DNA of 23,306 bases, taken from DAIDHK01 sp035510695 (lineage in GTDB: Bacteria > Patescibacteriota > Microgenomatia > Levybacterales > UBA12049). The first letter of the stretch is position 1, and every line of letters starts with the position of its first letter. The notes under the pieces are model-generated. The model made no database searches. It saw only the letters and a list, made by a program, of their open reading frames with translations, and was not told the DNA's origin. The position numbers were made by a program, and so were the translations under genes. The stretch spans positions 1 to 23,306 of the forward strand of contig DATKGO010000031.1 of assembly GCA_035510695.1 (NCBI GenBank), written 5' to 3'. Positions 12,787 to 19,862 of this stretch are shown piece by piece.

Positions 12787-14126
12787 TATTTCAGCAATTT
12801 TTTTTTGATTTGTTCTCTGACTAACTGGGCGTCAATTTTTTTGCCAACTTGCCGCATTACCTGTCCGACTAAAAACATTATTACGGTTTCCTTTCCATTT
12901 TTATAGTCTTCAACTGCTTTCTGGTTATCCGAAATTATTTTTTCGATTGTATTATCCAGTTCTGTTTGATCAATTTCAATAATTTGGCTGGTAGATACAA
13001 GATTTCTAACCAGTTCTGCTGGTAATATTTTTTCGATGTTAATCTTTTGATTGATAATCATGTTGGCAATTTGTTTGGGATTAACTTTAAAATCTTGTCC
13101 GATTTCTACTGCTTCTTCAAAGTAGTCCGCTAATGATTTTTCGCGAGTTAGTATCTCTGCATCGTAGTTCGATAGTGAAAATAGCTTCATAAAACGGGAA
13201 ATTTTGGCTTCCTGCATTTCTGGCACTAAAGATTTTAGAGTGCTAATATGCTCCTGCGTGAGTGTAATGGGAGGGATATCCGGTTCCGGAAAGTAACGGT
13301 AATCATTTGCTTCTTCCTTAATGCGTTGAGAAACCGTAGCGTTTTTGGTTTCATTCCAGCCTCTGGTCTCCTGCAGCGGTGTTTTCCCGGAATTTAGAAG
13401 TTGTTCCTGGCGTTCCAATTCAAAATTTATCGCTTTTTCGACAAATTTGAATGAATTAATATTTTTAACCTCAACTTTATATTTGGGTAAGGTTTTTCCG
13501 TCGGTTGATAAGGAGATATTTGGCTCCAGGCGCATGTTGCCTTTTTCCATGTCGGCGTTGGATACGTCCAAATACTGAACTATTGTCTGCAGTTTTTGTA
13601 AATATTCTTTTACATCCGTAGCATTATGGAAATCAGGTTCGGTTACGATTTCAACCAAAGGTACTCCTGAGCGGTTGAAATCTATTAACGAAACGCCATT
13701 GGAATTTGGATTTTGGGATTTGGAATTTCCAAACTCGTGTACGAGTTTGGCTGTGTCTTCTTCCATATGAACGCGGGTAATGCCTATTTTTTTGCCGTTT
13801 TTGAGCTCAATCCAGCCTTTTTCTCCAAAAGGCAGATCATATTGGCTGGTTTGAAAGCCTTTAGCCAAGTCGGGATAGAAATAGTTTTTGCGGTCAAATT
13901 TGGAAAACTTGGAAATATTACAATTTAAGGCCAAGGCGATCATGACGCACCAGTCAATTGCTTTAATATTTGGTACAGGCAGCGCACCTGGCAAGCCAAG
14001 ACAAACCGGGCAAGTGTGGGTGTTTGGCTGCTGGCCAAAATAATTGGCAGAACAGCCACAAAACATCTTTGATTGAGTTTTCAGTTCAACGTGAACTTCA
14101 AGACCGATGATTGGTATGTATTTCAT
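12786..14126 (-). CDS. gatB: Asp/Glu-tRNA amidotransferase subunit B
   Basis: Binds Glu-tRNA(Gln) or Asp-tRNA(Asn), phosphorylates the acyl group and receives ammonia from GatA. Seen: YIPIIGLEVHVEL (2-14), the zinc cysteines CGC and CPVCLGLPG (about 23-45), FYPDLAKGFQTSQYD, DFNRSGVPLVEIVTEPD, YRYFPEPDIPP, and the C-terminal YqeY-like tail to VMRQVGKKIDAQLV. At 446 aa it is slightly short for the family (about 475). Between LVHE and SLIDFNR sits a 14-residue repeat-derived insertion, FGNSKSQNPNSNGV. The start overlaps the gatA stop (ATGA). Confidence 0.96.
   Translation of the reverse strand: MKYIPIIGLEVHVELKTQSKMFCGCSANYFGQQPNTHTCPVCLGLPGALPVPNIKAIDWCVMIALALNCNISKFSKFDRKNYFYPDLAKGFQTSQYDLPFGEKGWIELKNGKKIGITRVHMEEDTAKLVHEFGNSKSQNPNSNGVSLIDFNRSGVPLVEIVTEPDFHNATDVKEYLQKLQTIVQYLDVSNADMEKGNMRLEPNISLSTDGKTLPKYKVEVKNINSFKFVEKAINFELERQEQLLNSGKTPLQETRGWNETKNATVSQRIKEEANDYRYFPEPDIPPITLTQEHISTLKSLVPEMQEAKISRFMKLFSLSNYDAEILTREKSLADYFEEAVEIGQDFKVNPKQIANMIINQKINIEKILPAELVRNLVSTSQIIEIDQTELDNTIEKIISDNQKAVEDYKNGKETVIMFLVGQVMRQVGKKIDAQLVREQIKKKLLK
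13699..13750. repeat. Repeat insertion and 22-bp palindrome inside gatB
   Basis: TTGGAATTTGGATTTTGGGA-type units (13699-13728) encode the extra GNSKSQNPNSN peptide. They abut a near-perfect palindrome CCAAACTCGT-GT-ACGAGTTTGG (13729-13750) that encodes KLVHEFG. Confidence 0.7.
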
Positions 14127-15532
14127 AGATTTGGTTTTGTTTTCCAGAATTCTGTTTCTTTTTCAAAAGCATGGCCGACTTGATATAATTTTTCTTCCGA
14201 GAAATGCGGACCGAGGATTTGGATGCCGGTAGGTAATCCGTTAACAAACTCTGCAGGCACAGATAAACCTGGAATTCCGGCGATGTTGGCTGTGACTGTA
14301 AAAATATCCGACAAGTACATTTTTAGCGGATCAGCGGTTTTTTCGCCGATTTTCCAAGGCGGAGTCGGAGAAGCAGGAGAAAGCAAAACATCAACTTTTT
14401 CAAAAACTTTTTCAAAATCCTGTTTTATAAGCGTTCTTACCTGCATGGCTTTTTTATAATATGCATCATAATATCCGGCTGAGAGGACATATGTGCCAAG
14501 CATAATTCGCCGTTTGGCTTCATCTCCAAAGCTTGAGCGGTCGTTGCCGAAGCGGATACCGTCATAGCGGGCTAAATTAGAAGAGACTTCGGCTGTCTGG
14601 ATGATGTAATAGACAGCGATGGCTGATTTGGCATTGGGCAGCGAGATTTCGACAATTTCCGCGCCCAGTTTTTTTAACACATCCAACGCATTTTGTGTGG
14701 CTTTATGCACTTTCGGATCGAGTCCTTCAATAAAGTATTCTTTCGGTACACCAATTTTTATGCCTTTTACGCCTTTATTTATATTGCTTAAATAATTTGG
14801 AACAGCTACCGGTGGGGTAGTCGCATCCATTGGATCTCTACCGGCAGTTACATTGAGAAATAGGGCATTATCTTCAACGGTTTTAGTGAAGTGTCCGATC
14901 GAATCCAGTGATGAAGCCATGGCGATAATTCCATACCGGCTGACTCGGCCGTAAGTGGGTTTGAGCCCAACCACATTACAAAAACTGGCAGGCAAACGTA
15001 TTGATCCGCCTGTATCTGTGCCTGTGGCTGCCAAACTCATGCCTGTTGCGACTGAAATAGGTGAGCCGCTGGAAGAGCCGCCGGGTACGTAATCCGTATT
15101 GTAGGGATTTTTTGCCGGTCCAAAATCCGAATTTTCACCAGATGAACCATGCGCCCAGGCATCGCAGTTGGTTTTTCCAACCACAATCGCACCTGCATCT
15201 TTGATTTTTTTAACCACAGTGCCGTCATATTGGGGAATGTAGTCAGATAGTACATTGGAAGCAGCAGTTGTCCTTATTCCTTTGGTCACAAACATGTCTT
15301 TCAACGCAACCGGGATACCCAAAAGAGGCTGGTCTACATTGTCAGCCAATAATTCATCAGCTCTTGCTGCCTGTTCCAGAGCTTCTTTTTCGGTAACGGT
15401 AATGAAAGCATTTAACTTAGGATCGTTTAGCTTGATTTGCTCCAACGCCGCCCGCGTCAATTCCACAGACGAAAATTGCTTCTCTTTCAGTCCCATCTTC
15501 GCTTCAGTAATAGTTAAATCACGTAAGTTCAT
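14123..15532 (-). CDS. gatA: Asp/Glu-tRNA amidotransferase subunit A
   Basis: An amidase-signature glutaminase that releases ammonia for GatB. Catalytic triad regions: Lys in GIPVALKDMF (about 80), cis-Ser in GGSSSGSPISVATG (about 150-165) and the nucleophile Ser in TDTGGSIRLPASFCNVVGLKP (about 175-195). The C-terminus has ANIAGIPGLSVPAEFVNGLP. The 469-aa length is normal. It overlaps both neighbours by 4 bp (ATGA). Confidence 0.97.
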   Translation of the reverse strand: MNLRDLTITEAKMGLKEKQFSSVELTRAALEQIKLNDPKLNAFITVTEKEALEQAARADELLADNVDQPLLGIPVALKDMFVTKGIRTTAASNVLSDYIPQYDGTVVKKIKDAGAIVVGKTNCDAWAHGSSGENSDFGPAKNPYNTDYVPGGSSSGSPISVATGMSLAATGTDTGGSIRLPASFCNVVGLKPTYGRVSRYGIIAMASSLDSIGHFTKTVEDNALFLNVTAGRDPMDATTPPVAVPNYLSNINKGVKGIKIGVPKEYFIEGLDPKVHKATQNALDVLKKLGAEIVEISLPNAKSAIAVYYIIQTAEVSSNLARYDGIRFGNDRSSFGDEAKRRIMLGTYVLSAGYYDAYYKKAMQVRTLIKQDFEKVFEKVDVLLSPASPTPPWKIGEKTADPLKMYLSDIFTVTANIAGIPGLSVPAEFVNGLPTGIQILGPHFSEEKLYQVGHAFEKETEFWKTKPNL

Positions 15533-16182
15533 AATTTTTTGGTAATGCCACTTGTCTCTCTAACAAAAAAGTCAACACCATCGGATTCAAGTTTAACGTA
15601 TCCTGTATTCGTAATTGTTCCCGTACGCAATTCTTGCATATTTCCAAAACCTATATGAATTAAAAACATCCGCATCAGGTTGCCATGCGCAACTACTAAG
15701 AGCGTTTTTCCTTCATATGCAACAGCAATTTCACGTAAAAATGTGATCAAACGAGAGACGACTTCTTCTCCGCTTTCCATATCAGGAAAATGTTTGTATT
15801 GCAACGCAGCTACTTTATCTAATTTTTCTAGCTTAGCTTGCATTTCATCCTGAAATTTTTTTCGTACTTCAACTGAGTTGTTTTCCCATGTCTTTCCATA
15901 TACTCTTTCTCGTATAACTTCAGTAGTTTTTACTTCAAGATCATGCTCCAAAGCTATTATTTCTGCAGTTTGTCTGGCGCGGTTCAAATCAGAAGAAAAT
16001 GCGGCATCGAAATGTACATTTTTCAATGTTTTAGCTCGTGTTTTTGCTTGAGTTATACCAGTATCCGATAAATACGACCCTAAGGGATCATTTGATTTAT
16101 AGGTTTCGTCATTTGCATGAAAGGCAGCATTTTTTTTCGATTCTCCATGCCGGACGAGATAAATTGTAGTTAAATTATTCAT
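15529..16182 (-). CDS. Histidine phosphatase family protein (second copy)
   Basis: A phosphoglycerate-mutase-like phosphatase. Phospho-His is in YLVRHGESKKN (RHG at 11-13), the second catalytic His in VVAHGNLMRM, and the core is FDAAFSSDLNRARQTAEIIALEHDLEV. It is clearly paralogous to the gene just upstream (shared FSSDL, TAEI, ALEH and LEV blocks), so a tandem duplication. At 217 aa it may act on sugar phosphates, nucleotides or other phosphoesters; substrate is unknown. AAGGGAG lies 9 nt before the ATG. It overlaps the upstream gene by 8 bp and gatA by 4 bp. Confidence 0.88.
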   Translation of the reverse strand: MNNLTTIYLVRHGESKKNAAFHANDETYKSNDPLGSYLSDTGITQAKTRAKTLKNVHFDAAFSSDLNRARQTAEIIALEHDLEVKTTEVIRERVYGKTWENNSVEVRKKFQDEMQAKLEKLDKVAALQYKHFPDMESGEEVVSRLITFLREIAVAYEGKTLLVVAHGNLMRMFLIHIGFGNMQELRTGTITNTGYVKLESDGVDFFVRETSGITKKL

Positions 16183-16816
16183 TTTTTAAGCTCCCTTCTT
16201 TTGGAATATCTATTCCGTGCGTTTCTTTGACCACAAATTCAACACCATCCGAAAGTAATTTTACATATGCGCCATTATTGATGGAATAACGTGGGTCTTT
16301 GCGAGATAAAATTCCTAGATGTATGAGCAGTGCCGCCATCATACTGCCATGCGTACCGACTAATATAGTTTTGCCGGGATGGGTAACTGCGGTTTCTCTA
16401 ATAAAGGTAATAAATCTTACTATGATTTCTTCGTTATTTTCGCCGAAAGATGAATATTTAAATTTATTTTTTTCTTCATCGGAAAGCGTTTTAAATAATT
16501 CATCAAAAGCTCTAAACGCTTCCTGATTTTTTCCTTCCATTTCTCCATATTTTCTTTCCCGTAATAATTGAGTTGTTGTAACCTCTAAGTTGTGTTCCAA
16601 GGCAACAATCTCTGCTGTTTCTTTGGCTCTTAAAAGATCGGATGAAAAAGCTAAATCGAATTTCACGTCTTTCAATAATCGCGCTGCTTCTTTAGCCTGT
16701 GCTCTACCATTTTCATTCAAAGGAATATCAGTATGACCTTGTATTCGATGCTGAACATTCCAGTCGGTTTCACCGTGTCTTATTATGTAAAATGTCGTAA
16801 GATTTTGATTTGTCAT
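16175..16816 (-). CDS. Histidine phosphatase family protein (first copy)
   Basis: Similar in size and motifs to its downstream paralogue: FYIIRHGETDWNVQHRIQGH (RHG near 13-15), FDLAFSSDLLRAKETAEIVA, and the second His in VGTHGSMMAALL. The RHGETxWN...QGxxDxPLxxxGxxQA layout is the classic cobalamin-phosphatase/phosphoglycerate-mutase-like form, so this copy is closer to the ancestral type. It starts 107 nt after gatC, with a palindromic element between. TAAAAT lies 2 nt before the ATG, with no Shine-Dalgarno site. Substrate is unknown. Confidence 0.88.
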   Translation of the reverse strand: MTNQNLTTFYIIRHGETDWNVQHRIQGHTDIPLNENGRAQAKEAARLLKDVKFDLAFSSDLLRAKETAEIVALEHNLEVTTTQLLRERKYGEMEGKNQEAFRAFDELFKTLSDEEKNKFKYSSFGENNEEIIVRFITFIRETAVTHPGKTILVGTHGSMMAALLIHLGILSRKDPRYSINNGAYVKLLSDGVEFVVKETHGIDIPKEGSLKNE

Positions 16817-16825
16817 ATATTTTAT

Positions 16826-16923
16826 CTGTCATTCTGGACTTGATCCAGAATCCAGAGAGATCCTGAAATAAATTCAGGATGACGTATTGTTTTTCTGGAT
16901 TCCAGCTTTCGCTGGAATGACAG
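16826..16923. repeat. Mosaic palindromic element, intergenic copy (gatC-phosphatase)
   Basis: Outer arms CTGTCATTC (16826-16834) and GAATGACAG (16915-16923) abut the gatC stop directly. Inner hairpins include TTCTGGA/TCCAGAA, ATCCTGAA/TTCAGGAT and TTCCAGC/GCTGGAA. Confidence 0.85.
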
Positions 16924-17208
16924 TCAACTGTTTTCCAATATTCCTTTCACTTGAAATAGATTATTGTGCTTATTTTTGGCATTTGAGAGCGCAGCTTCTT
17001 GAGATAGAGATTCTTTTGCCACATCAACCCGCAAAATATTTTCCAAACCGGTAACCTGACTTGTCTCTTTTACGCCTTGGGTATCGACAGATTGCAATTG
17101 ATCCACATATTGAAGCACTTCGGATAATTGTTTTTCAAATTTTGGCAATTCATCCTCGGAAATTTGTAGATTAGCTAATTTAGCTACGTGTTTTACATCA
17201 ATTTTCAT
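16924..17208 (-). CDS. gatC: Asp/Glu-tRNA amidotransferase subunit C
   Basis: A small scaffold subunit wrapping GatA and joining it to GatB. MKIDVKHVAKLANLQISEDE, then LQYVDQLQSVDTQGV, TSQVTGLENILRVDV and SLSQEAALSNA are family hallmarks. It is 94 aa from the ATG at 17208. A TTG 10 codons upstream extends the frame, but it lies over the -10 box and adds only low-complexity residues, so the ATG is preferred. It is the first gene of the gat operon, separated from gatA and gatB by two phosphatase genes, which is an unusual order. Confidence 0.95.
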   Translation of the reverse strand: MKIDVKHVAKLANLQISEDELPKFEKQLSEVLQYVDQLQSVDTQGVKETSQVTGLENILRVDVAKESLSQEAALSNAKNKHNNLFQVKGILENS

Positions 17209-17226
17209 ATTTTGTTTCTTTTTAGA

Positions 17227-17232
17227 ATTATA
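17227..17232 (-). promoter_or_regulatory. -10 box of the gat operon
   Basis: TATAAT on the minus strand, 18 nt before the gatC ATG, predicts a leader of about 12 nt. The -35 is weak (TTGCGG at 17255-17250). Confidence 0.5.
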
Positions 17233-17276
17233 ACGCAATGTAAGCCTAGCCGCAATGATGATATATAAAATTACAG

Positions 17277-17305
17277 TTGATGTTTTATAAATAATTTGTT
17301 AATGT
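17277..17305 (+). promoter_or_regulatory. Leaderless promoter of the coiled-coil gene
   Basis: TTGATG (17277-17282), 17 nt, TAATGT (17300-17305), then exactly 6 nt to the ATG at 17312. It is nearly identical in layout and sequence to the promoter at 4949-4977. Confidence 0.6.
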
Positions 17306-17311
17306 CATGTT

Positions 17312-17662
17312 ATGTTAACTGACACTGATTTGAAAAAAATTAAAGAGATGATTAGTGATGCCTTTGGGGAATTTTATGATTCCATATTTGAACCATTTGC
17401 AACTCGTAATGAGCAAGAACATGAAAAAATGATGCAAAGGTTTGAAAAAAATGATAGAGAACACGAAAAAATACTTGCTGAATTGTGGCAGCAAGATAAG
17501 GATATTGATGTACTTCAGAGAAAAATGGAACAAAATAGTGTTGAGCATGAAGAAATGAGTAGTGAACATGAAGTAATGAATAAAAAGCTGGATAAAGTTT
17601 TAAATGTGATTACAGATCATGAAAAACGACTGCAAAAAGTTGAACGTGTAGTAAATATTTAG
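17312..17662 (+). CDS. Hypothetical coiled-coil protein
   Basis: A 116-aa soluble, highly charged helical protein. Residues 35-115 show repeated EHEKM, REHEK, VEHEEM, SEHEVM and DHEKR units with heptad-like spacing, predicting a long coiled coil. There is no signal peptide or membrane segment. Residues 1-30 (LTDTDLKKIKEMISDAFGEF) may be a separate helix. The family is not recognised. It is transcribed alone from a leaderless promoter. It converges with gatD, and the stops overlap by 4 bp. Confidence 0.7.
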   Translation: MLTDTDLKKIKEMISDAFGEFYDSIFEPFATRNEQEHEKMMQRFEKNDREHEKILAELWQQDKDIDVLQRKMEQNSVEHEEMSSEHEVMNKKLDKVLNVITDHEKRLQKVERVVNI

Positions 17663-18513
17663 TGGTTAATTTTTAGCCTCTGAAGCATTGCCTCTTTTGC
17701 CTGAGATTCAAGTGAATCATCAAGCGGTTCAAGTGAGATTTCTTTTTTGTATTTTATTTCTAATGCCTTTGAGATTAACCAGTCGGCTAACTGCGGATTT
17801 TTAGGCAAAATCGGTCCGTGAGAATAGGAACCGATTGTATTTTTGTAAATTGCGCCCTCTGTTTGATCTTCTCCGTTATTGCCAAAACCGGTCAGTACTT
17901 TTCCCAATGATTGAACGTTTTTGCCTAAATAAGTCCGGCCGCCATGATTTTCAAAACCTATGATGTTATTGTCATCCCCGACCCGATCGGGGATCTTTTC
18001 GGAAAGATTCCCGCTTTCGCGGGAATGACAAGAAGATCCTGAAACAAGTTCAGGATGACATGCGAACGCCATATTGCCGATGAGGCGTTTGGTTTTTATT
18101 CCCGGATTTTCGGTATAAATATCCAGTATTCCCAGGCCATTAACTATACTTCCATCGGCTTCTTTATAATATTTACCCAAAAATTGATAGGCACCGCAAA
18201 TAAATAAGCCCGGAGTTTCTTTTTCAATTAATTCTCGTAGAATTTTATCATTGCCTTTTTGAAAGTCATCAGAAACGATTTTTTGCTGTCTATCTTCGCC
18301 ACCGCCCATAAATAGCAAATCGCAATTGGCTAATAGCTTATGGTTTGAGTCAACCGTAATAGGCACAAACTCAACGTTAATTCCTCGCCATTCGCAACGT
18401 TTTTGTAAGGCAATAATATTACCTCTGTCTCCATATGTGCTCATCAGATCAGGATAGAGCCAGGCAATTCGAAGCGAGTATTTGGTATTTGGTATTTGGT
18501 ATTTGGTACTCAT
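17659..18513 (-). CDS. gatD: Lipid II isoglutaminyl synthase, glutaminase subunit GatD
   Basis: A CobB/CobQ-like glutamine amidotransferase feeding ammonia to MurT for amidation of peptidoglycan D-Glu. Seen: IAWLYPDLMSTYGDRGN (16-32), FMGGGEDRQQ (68-77), nucleophile C106 in GLFICGAYQ, FENHGGRTYLG (187-197), and catalytic H232 in GSYSHGPILPKNP. At 284 aa it is longer than usual (about 240). Residues 152-181 (starting CHPELVSGSSCHSRESGNLS) are encoded by a palindromic repeat inserted in frame before IIGFENHGG. The N-terminal TKYQIPNTKY also comes from a TTTGGTA repeat. It starts on the murT stop (ATGA). Confidence 0.93.
   Translation of the reverse strand: MSTKYQIPNTKYSLRIAWLYPDLMSTYGDRGNIIALQKRCEWRGINVEFVPITVDSNHKLLANCDLLFMGGGEDRQQKIVSDDFQKGNDKILRELIEKETPGLFICGAYQFLGKYYKEADGSIVNGLGILDIYTENPGIKTKRLIGNMAFACHPELVSGSSCHSRESGNLSEKIPDRVGDDNNIIGFENHGGRTYLGKNVQSLGKVLTGFGNNGEDQTEGAIYKNTIGSYSHGPILPKNPQLADWLISKALEIKYKKEISLEPLDDSLESQAKEAMLQRLKINH
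17970..18060. repeat. Mosaic palindromic element inside gatD
   Basis: Outer arms TGTCATCC (17970-17977) and GGATGACA (18053-18060). Inner hairpins include ATCCCCGA/TCGGGGAT, ATTCCCGC/GCGGGAAT and ATCCTGAA/TTCAGGAT. The copy is read through in frame by gatD without a stop. Confidence 0.9.
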
Positions 18514-19811
18514 AGTATTTTTTTACCTCCTAAAATTTTTCGTATATCGAGCATGGCGGTATAAGTTGGGAGAATATAAAGTGTTTCTGATTGAGAAACA
18601 GCTTGTAAAGCAGTGTCAATTGCAATATTTAAGTTGGGTTCAATTTTCAATTTACAATTTTCAATTTTCAATGAGGAAGTAGAATACTTCAATCTTAGTC
18701 CCATATCATATGCGCGGTCGCCGGTGACAGTAATATTCCTTGCAAAATCATTCAACATTTCCGTATCAATATCCCAAATCCAGGAAACATCTGTTCCATC
18801 GGCGATTCCGTCATTGAGAGCAATAATAATATTTTTAGCTCCCAAACTTTTAATCGTCTGTAAGGTTTGATTAAAACCGGCCGGATTTTTTGTTAATAAA
18901 ATTTGTATTTTTTTGCCATTATATTCCACCACTTCCTGCCTGCCGAAAGCAGGTTTAAACTTTTTAAGCGCCGATTCAATTGTGTTTTCCGGAATTTCCA
19001 ACTCTTTGGCTGTTAATATGGCGGCTAAAGTATTGTATTTATTATATAAACCGGAAAGGGGAGTGAAATTTATTTCATCCAGAGCCAATTGCGGGCGTTT
19101 CAACTCGCATTTCTCACAGTGCCAGTCGCCCAAATGGGAATAGTAAATTGCGGAGTAAGATAATTTATTGCCGCAGCGAGGACAATAAATAGAATCTACT
19201 GCATGTTCAAATTCTTTTCTGCCTTTTTCGTTTAAACCGAAATATTTCACGTTTTTATGATTAAAAAGCTGCTGGCCTATGAATGCGACCTGCGGATCAT
19301 CGGCATTAAGGATAAGTCTTATGGTTTCTTCGTGCAGTAGAGATTGCGTCCACTTCGCTGCAACCGAAGCAACTTCGCCATAACGGTCAAGCTGATCGCG
19401 GAAAAGATTAAGTAAAACGACATACTGCGGATCAATTTCTTTTAAAACGATCGGCAGCGTATTTTCGTCAACTTCGAAAATGGCATAATCGGCTGTGATT
19501 TTGCCTGCAGCATTGGAATTTAGCAATAATGCCGAAGCCAAACCGTTTAATAAATTTGCGCCTGAAGAATTATGAATCACTTTTTGTCCGTTTTCTTCAA
19601 GAATTGTTTTAAGCAGTAAGGAAGTTGTAGTTTTGCCGTTTGTTCCGGCAATCAAAATTATTTTTGTTTGCGAATTTTTGAGTATATCTTGAATAAAGTT
19701 ACGGTTCAACTTTAGCGCAATATGACCCGGCCACGTTGATCCGTTGCCAAAGTTGAAAAGTTGTGAAATTTGGCTAAAAAGTTTGCCGAAGAGGATAATT
19801 GACGGATTCAT
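18510..19811 (-). CDS. murT: Lipid II isoglutaminyl synthase, Mur ligase subunit MurT
   Basis: An ATP-dependent Mur-ligase-like enzyme that activates lipid II D-Glu, which is then amidated with ammonia from GatD. From the ATG at 19811 the protein has 433 aa: P-loop GTNGKTTTS (56-64), HNSSGANLLNG, a Cys4 zinc ribbon (C210, C213, C232, C235: CPRCG...CEKC), and the C-terminal DUF1727 domain with GDRAYDMGLRL and LPTYTAML. The start is chosen because TATAAT ends 6 nt upstream; the ATG at 19847 lies upstream of that -10. Residues about 380-391 (SLKIENCKLKIE) are a repeat-derived insertion. It overlaps gatD by 4 bp. Confidence 0.95.
   Translation of the reverse strand: MNPSIILFGKLFSQISQLFNFGNGSTWPGHIALKLNRNFIQDILKNSQTKIILIAGTNGKTTTSLLLKTILEENGQKVIHNSSGANLLNGLASALLLNSNAAGKITADYAIFEVDENTLPIVLKEIDPQYVVLLNLFRDQLDRYGEVASVAAKWTQSLLHEETIRLILNADDPQVAFIGQQLFNHKNVKYFGLNEKGRKEFEHAVDSIYCPRCGNKLSYSAIYYSHLGDWHCEKCELKRPQLALDEINFTPLSGLYNKYNTLAAILTAKELEIPENTIESALKKFKPAFGRQEVVEYNGKKIQILLTKNPAGFNQTLQTIKSLGAKNIIIALNDGIADGTDVSWIWDIDTEMLNDFARNITVTGDRAYDMGLRLKYSTSSLKIENCKLKIEPNLNIAIDTALQAVSQSETLYILPTYTAMLDIRKILGGKKIL
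18641..18672. repeat. AATTTTCAAT-type repeat inside murT
   Basis: CAATTTTCAATTTACAATTT-type units encode LKIENCKLKIE in murT. They are the same type as the intergenic sequence at 9188-9299. Confidence 0.75.
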
Positions 19812-19817
19812 ATGTTT

Positions 19818-19823
19818 ATTATA
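19818..19823 (-). promoter_or_regulatory. -10 box of murT-gatD, leaderless
   Basis: TATAAT on the minus strand ends 6 nt before the murT ATG at 19811; the -35 is not recognisable. It falls inside the longer murT reading frame, arguing against the upstream start. Confidence 0.6.
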
Positions 19824-19862
19824 CTTGAGAGAAGGAAATATCACCACTTTTGAATAACGTTC

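Noticed and set aside
13345..13578. Plus-strand ORFs within gatB, gatA and other minus-strand genes (for example 3002-3388, 15255-15545)
   Set aside because: They are antisense shadows of strongly supported genes, with no start signals or recognisable domains.
17209..17238. gatC start at the TTG at 17238
   Set aside because: The extra ten codons overlap the TATAAT box and are absent from the GatC family; MKIDVKHVAKLA is the typical start.
19812..19847. Extended murT start at 19847
   Set aside because: The -10 box at 19818-19823 lies inside this extension, and the first residues (MVIFPSLKYNKH) do not look like the MurT N-terminus.
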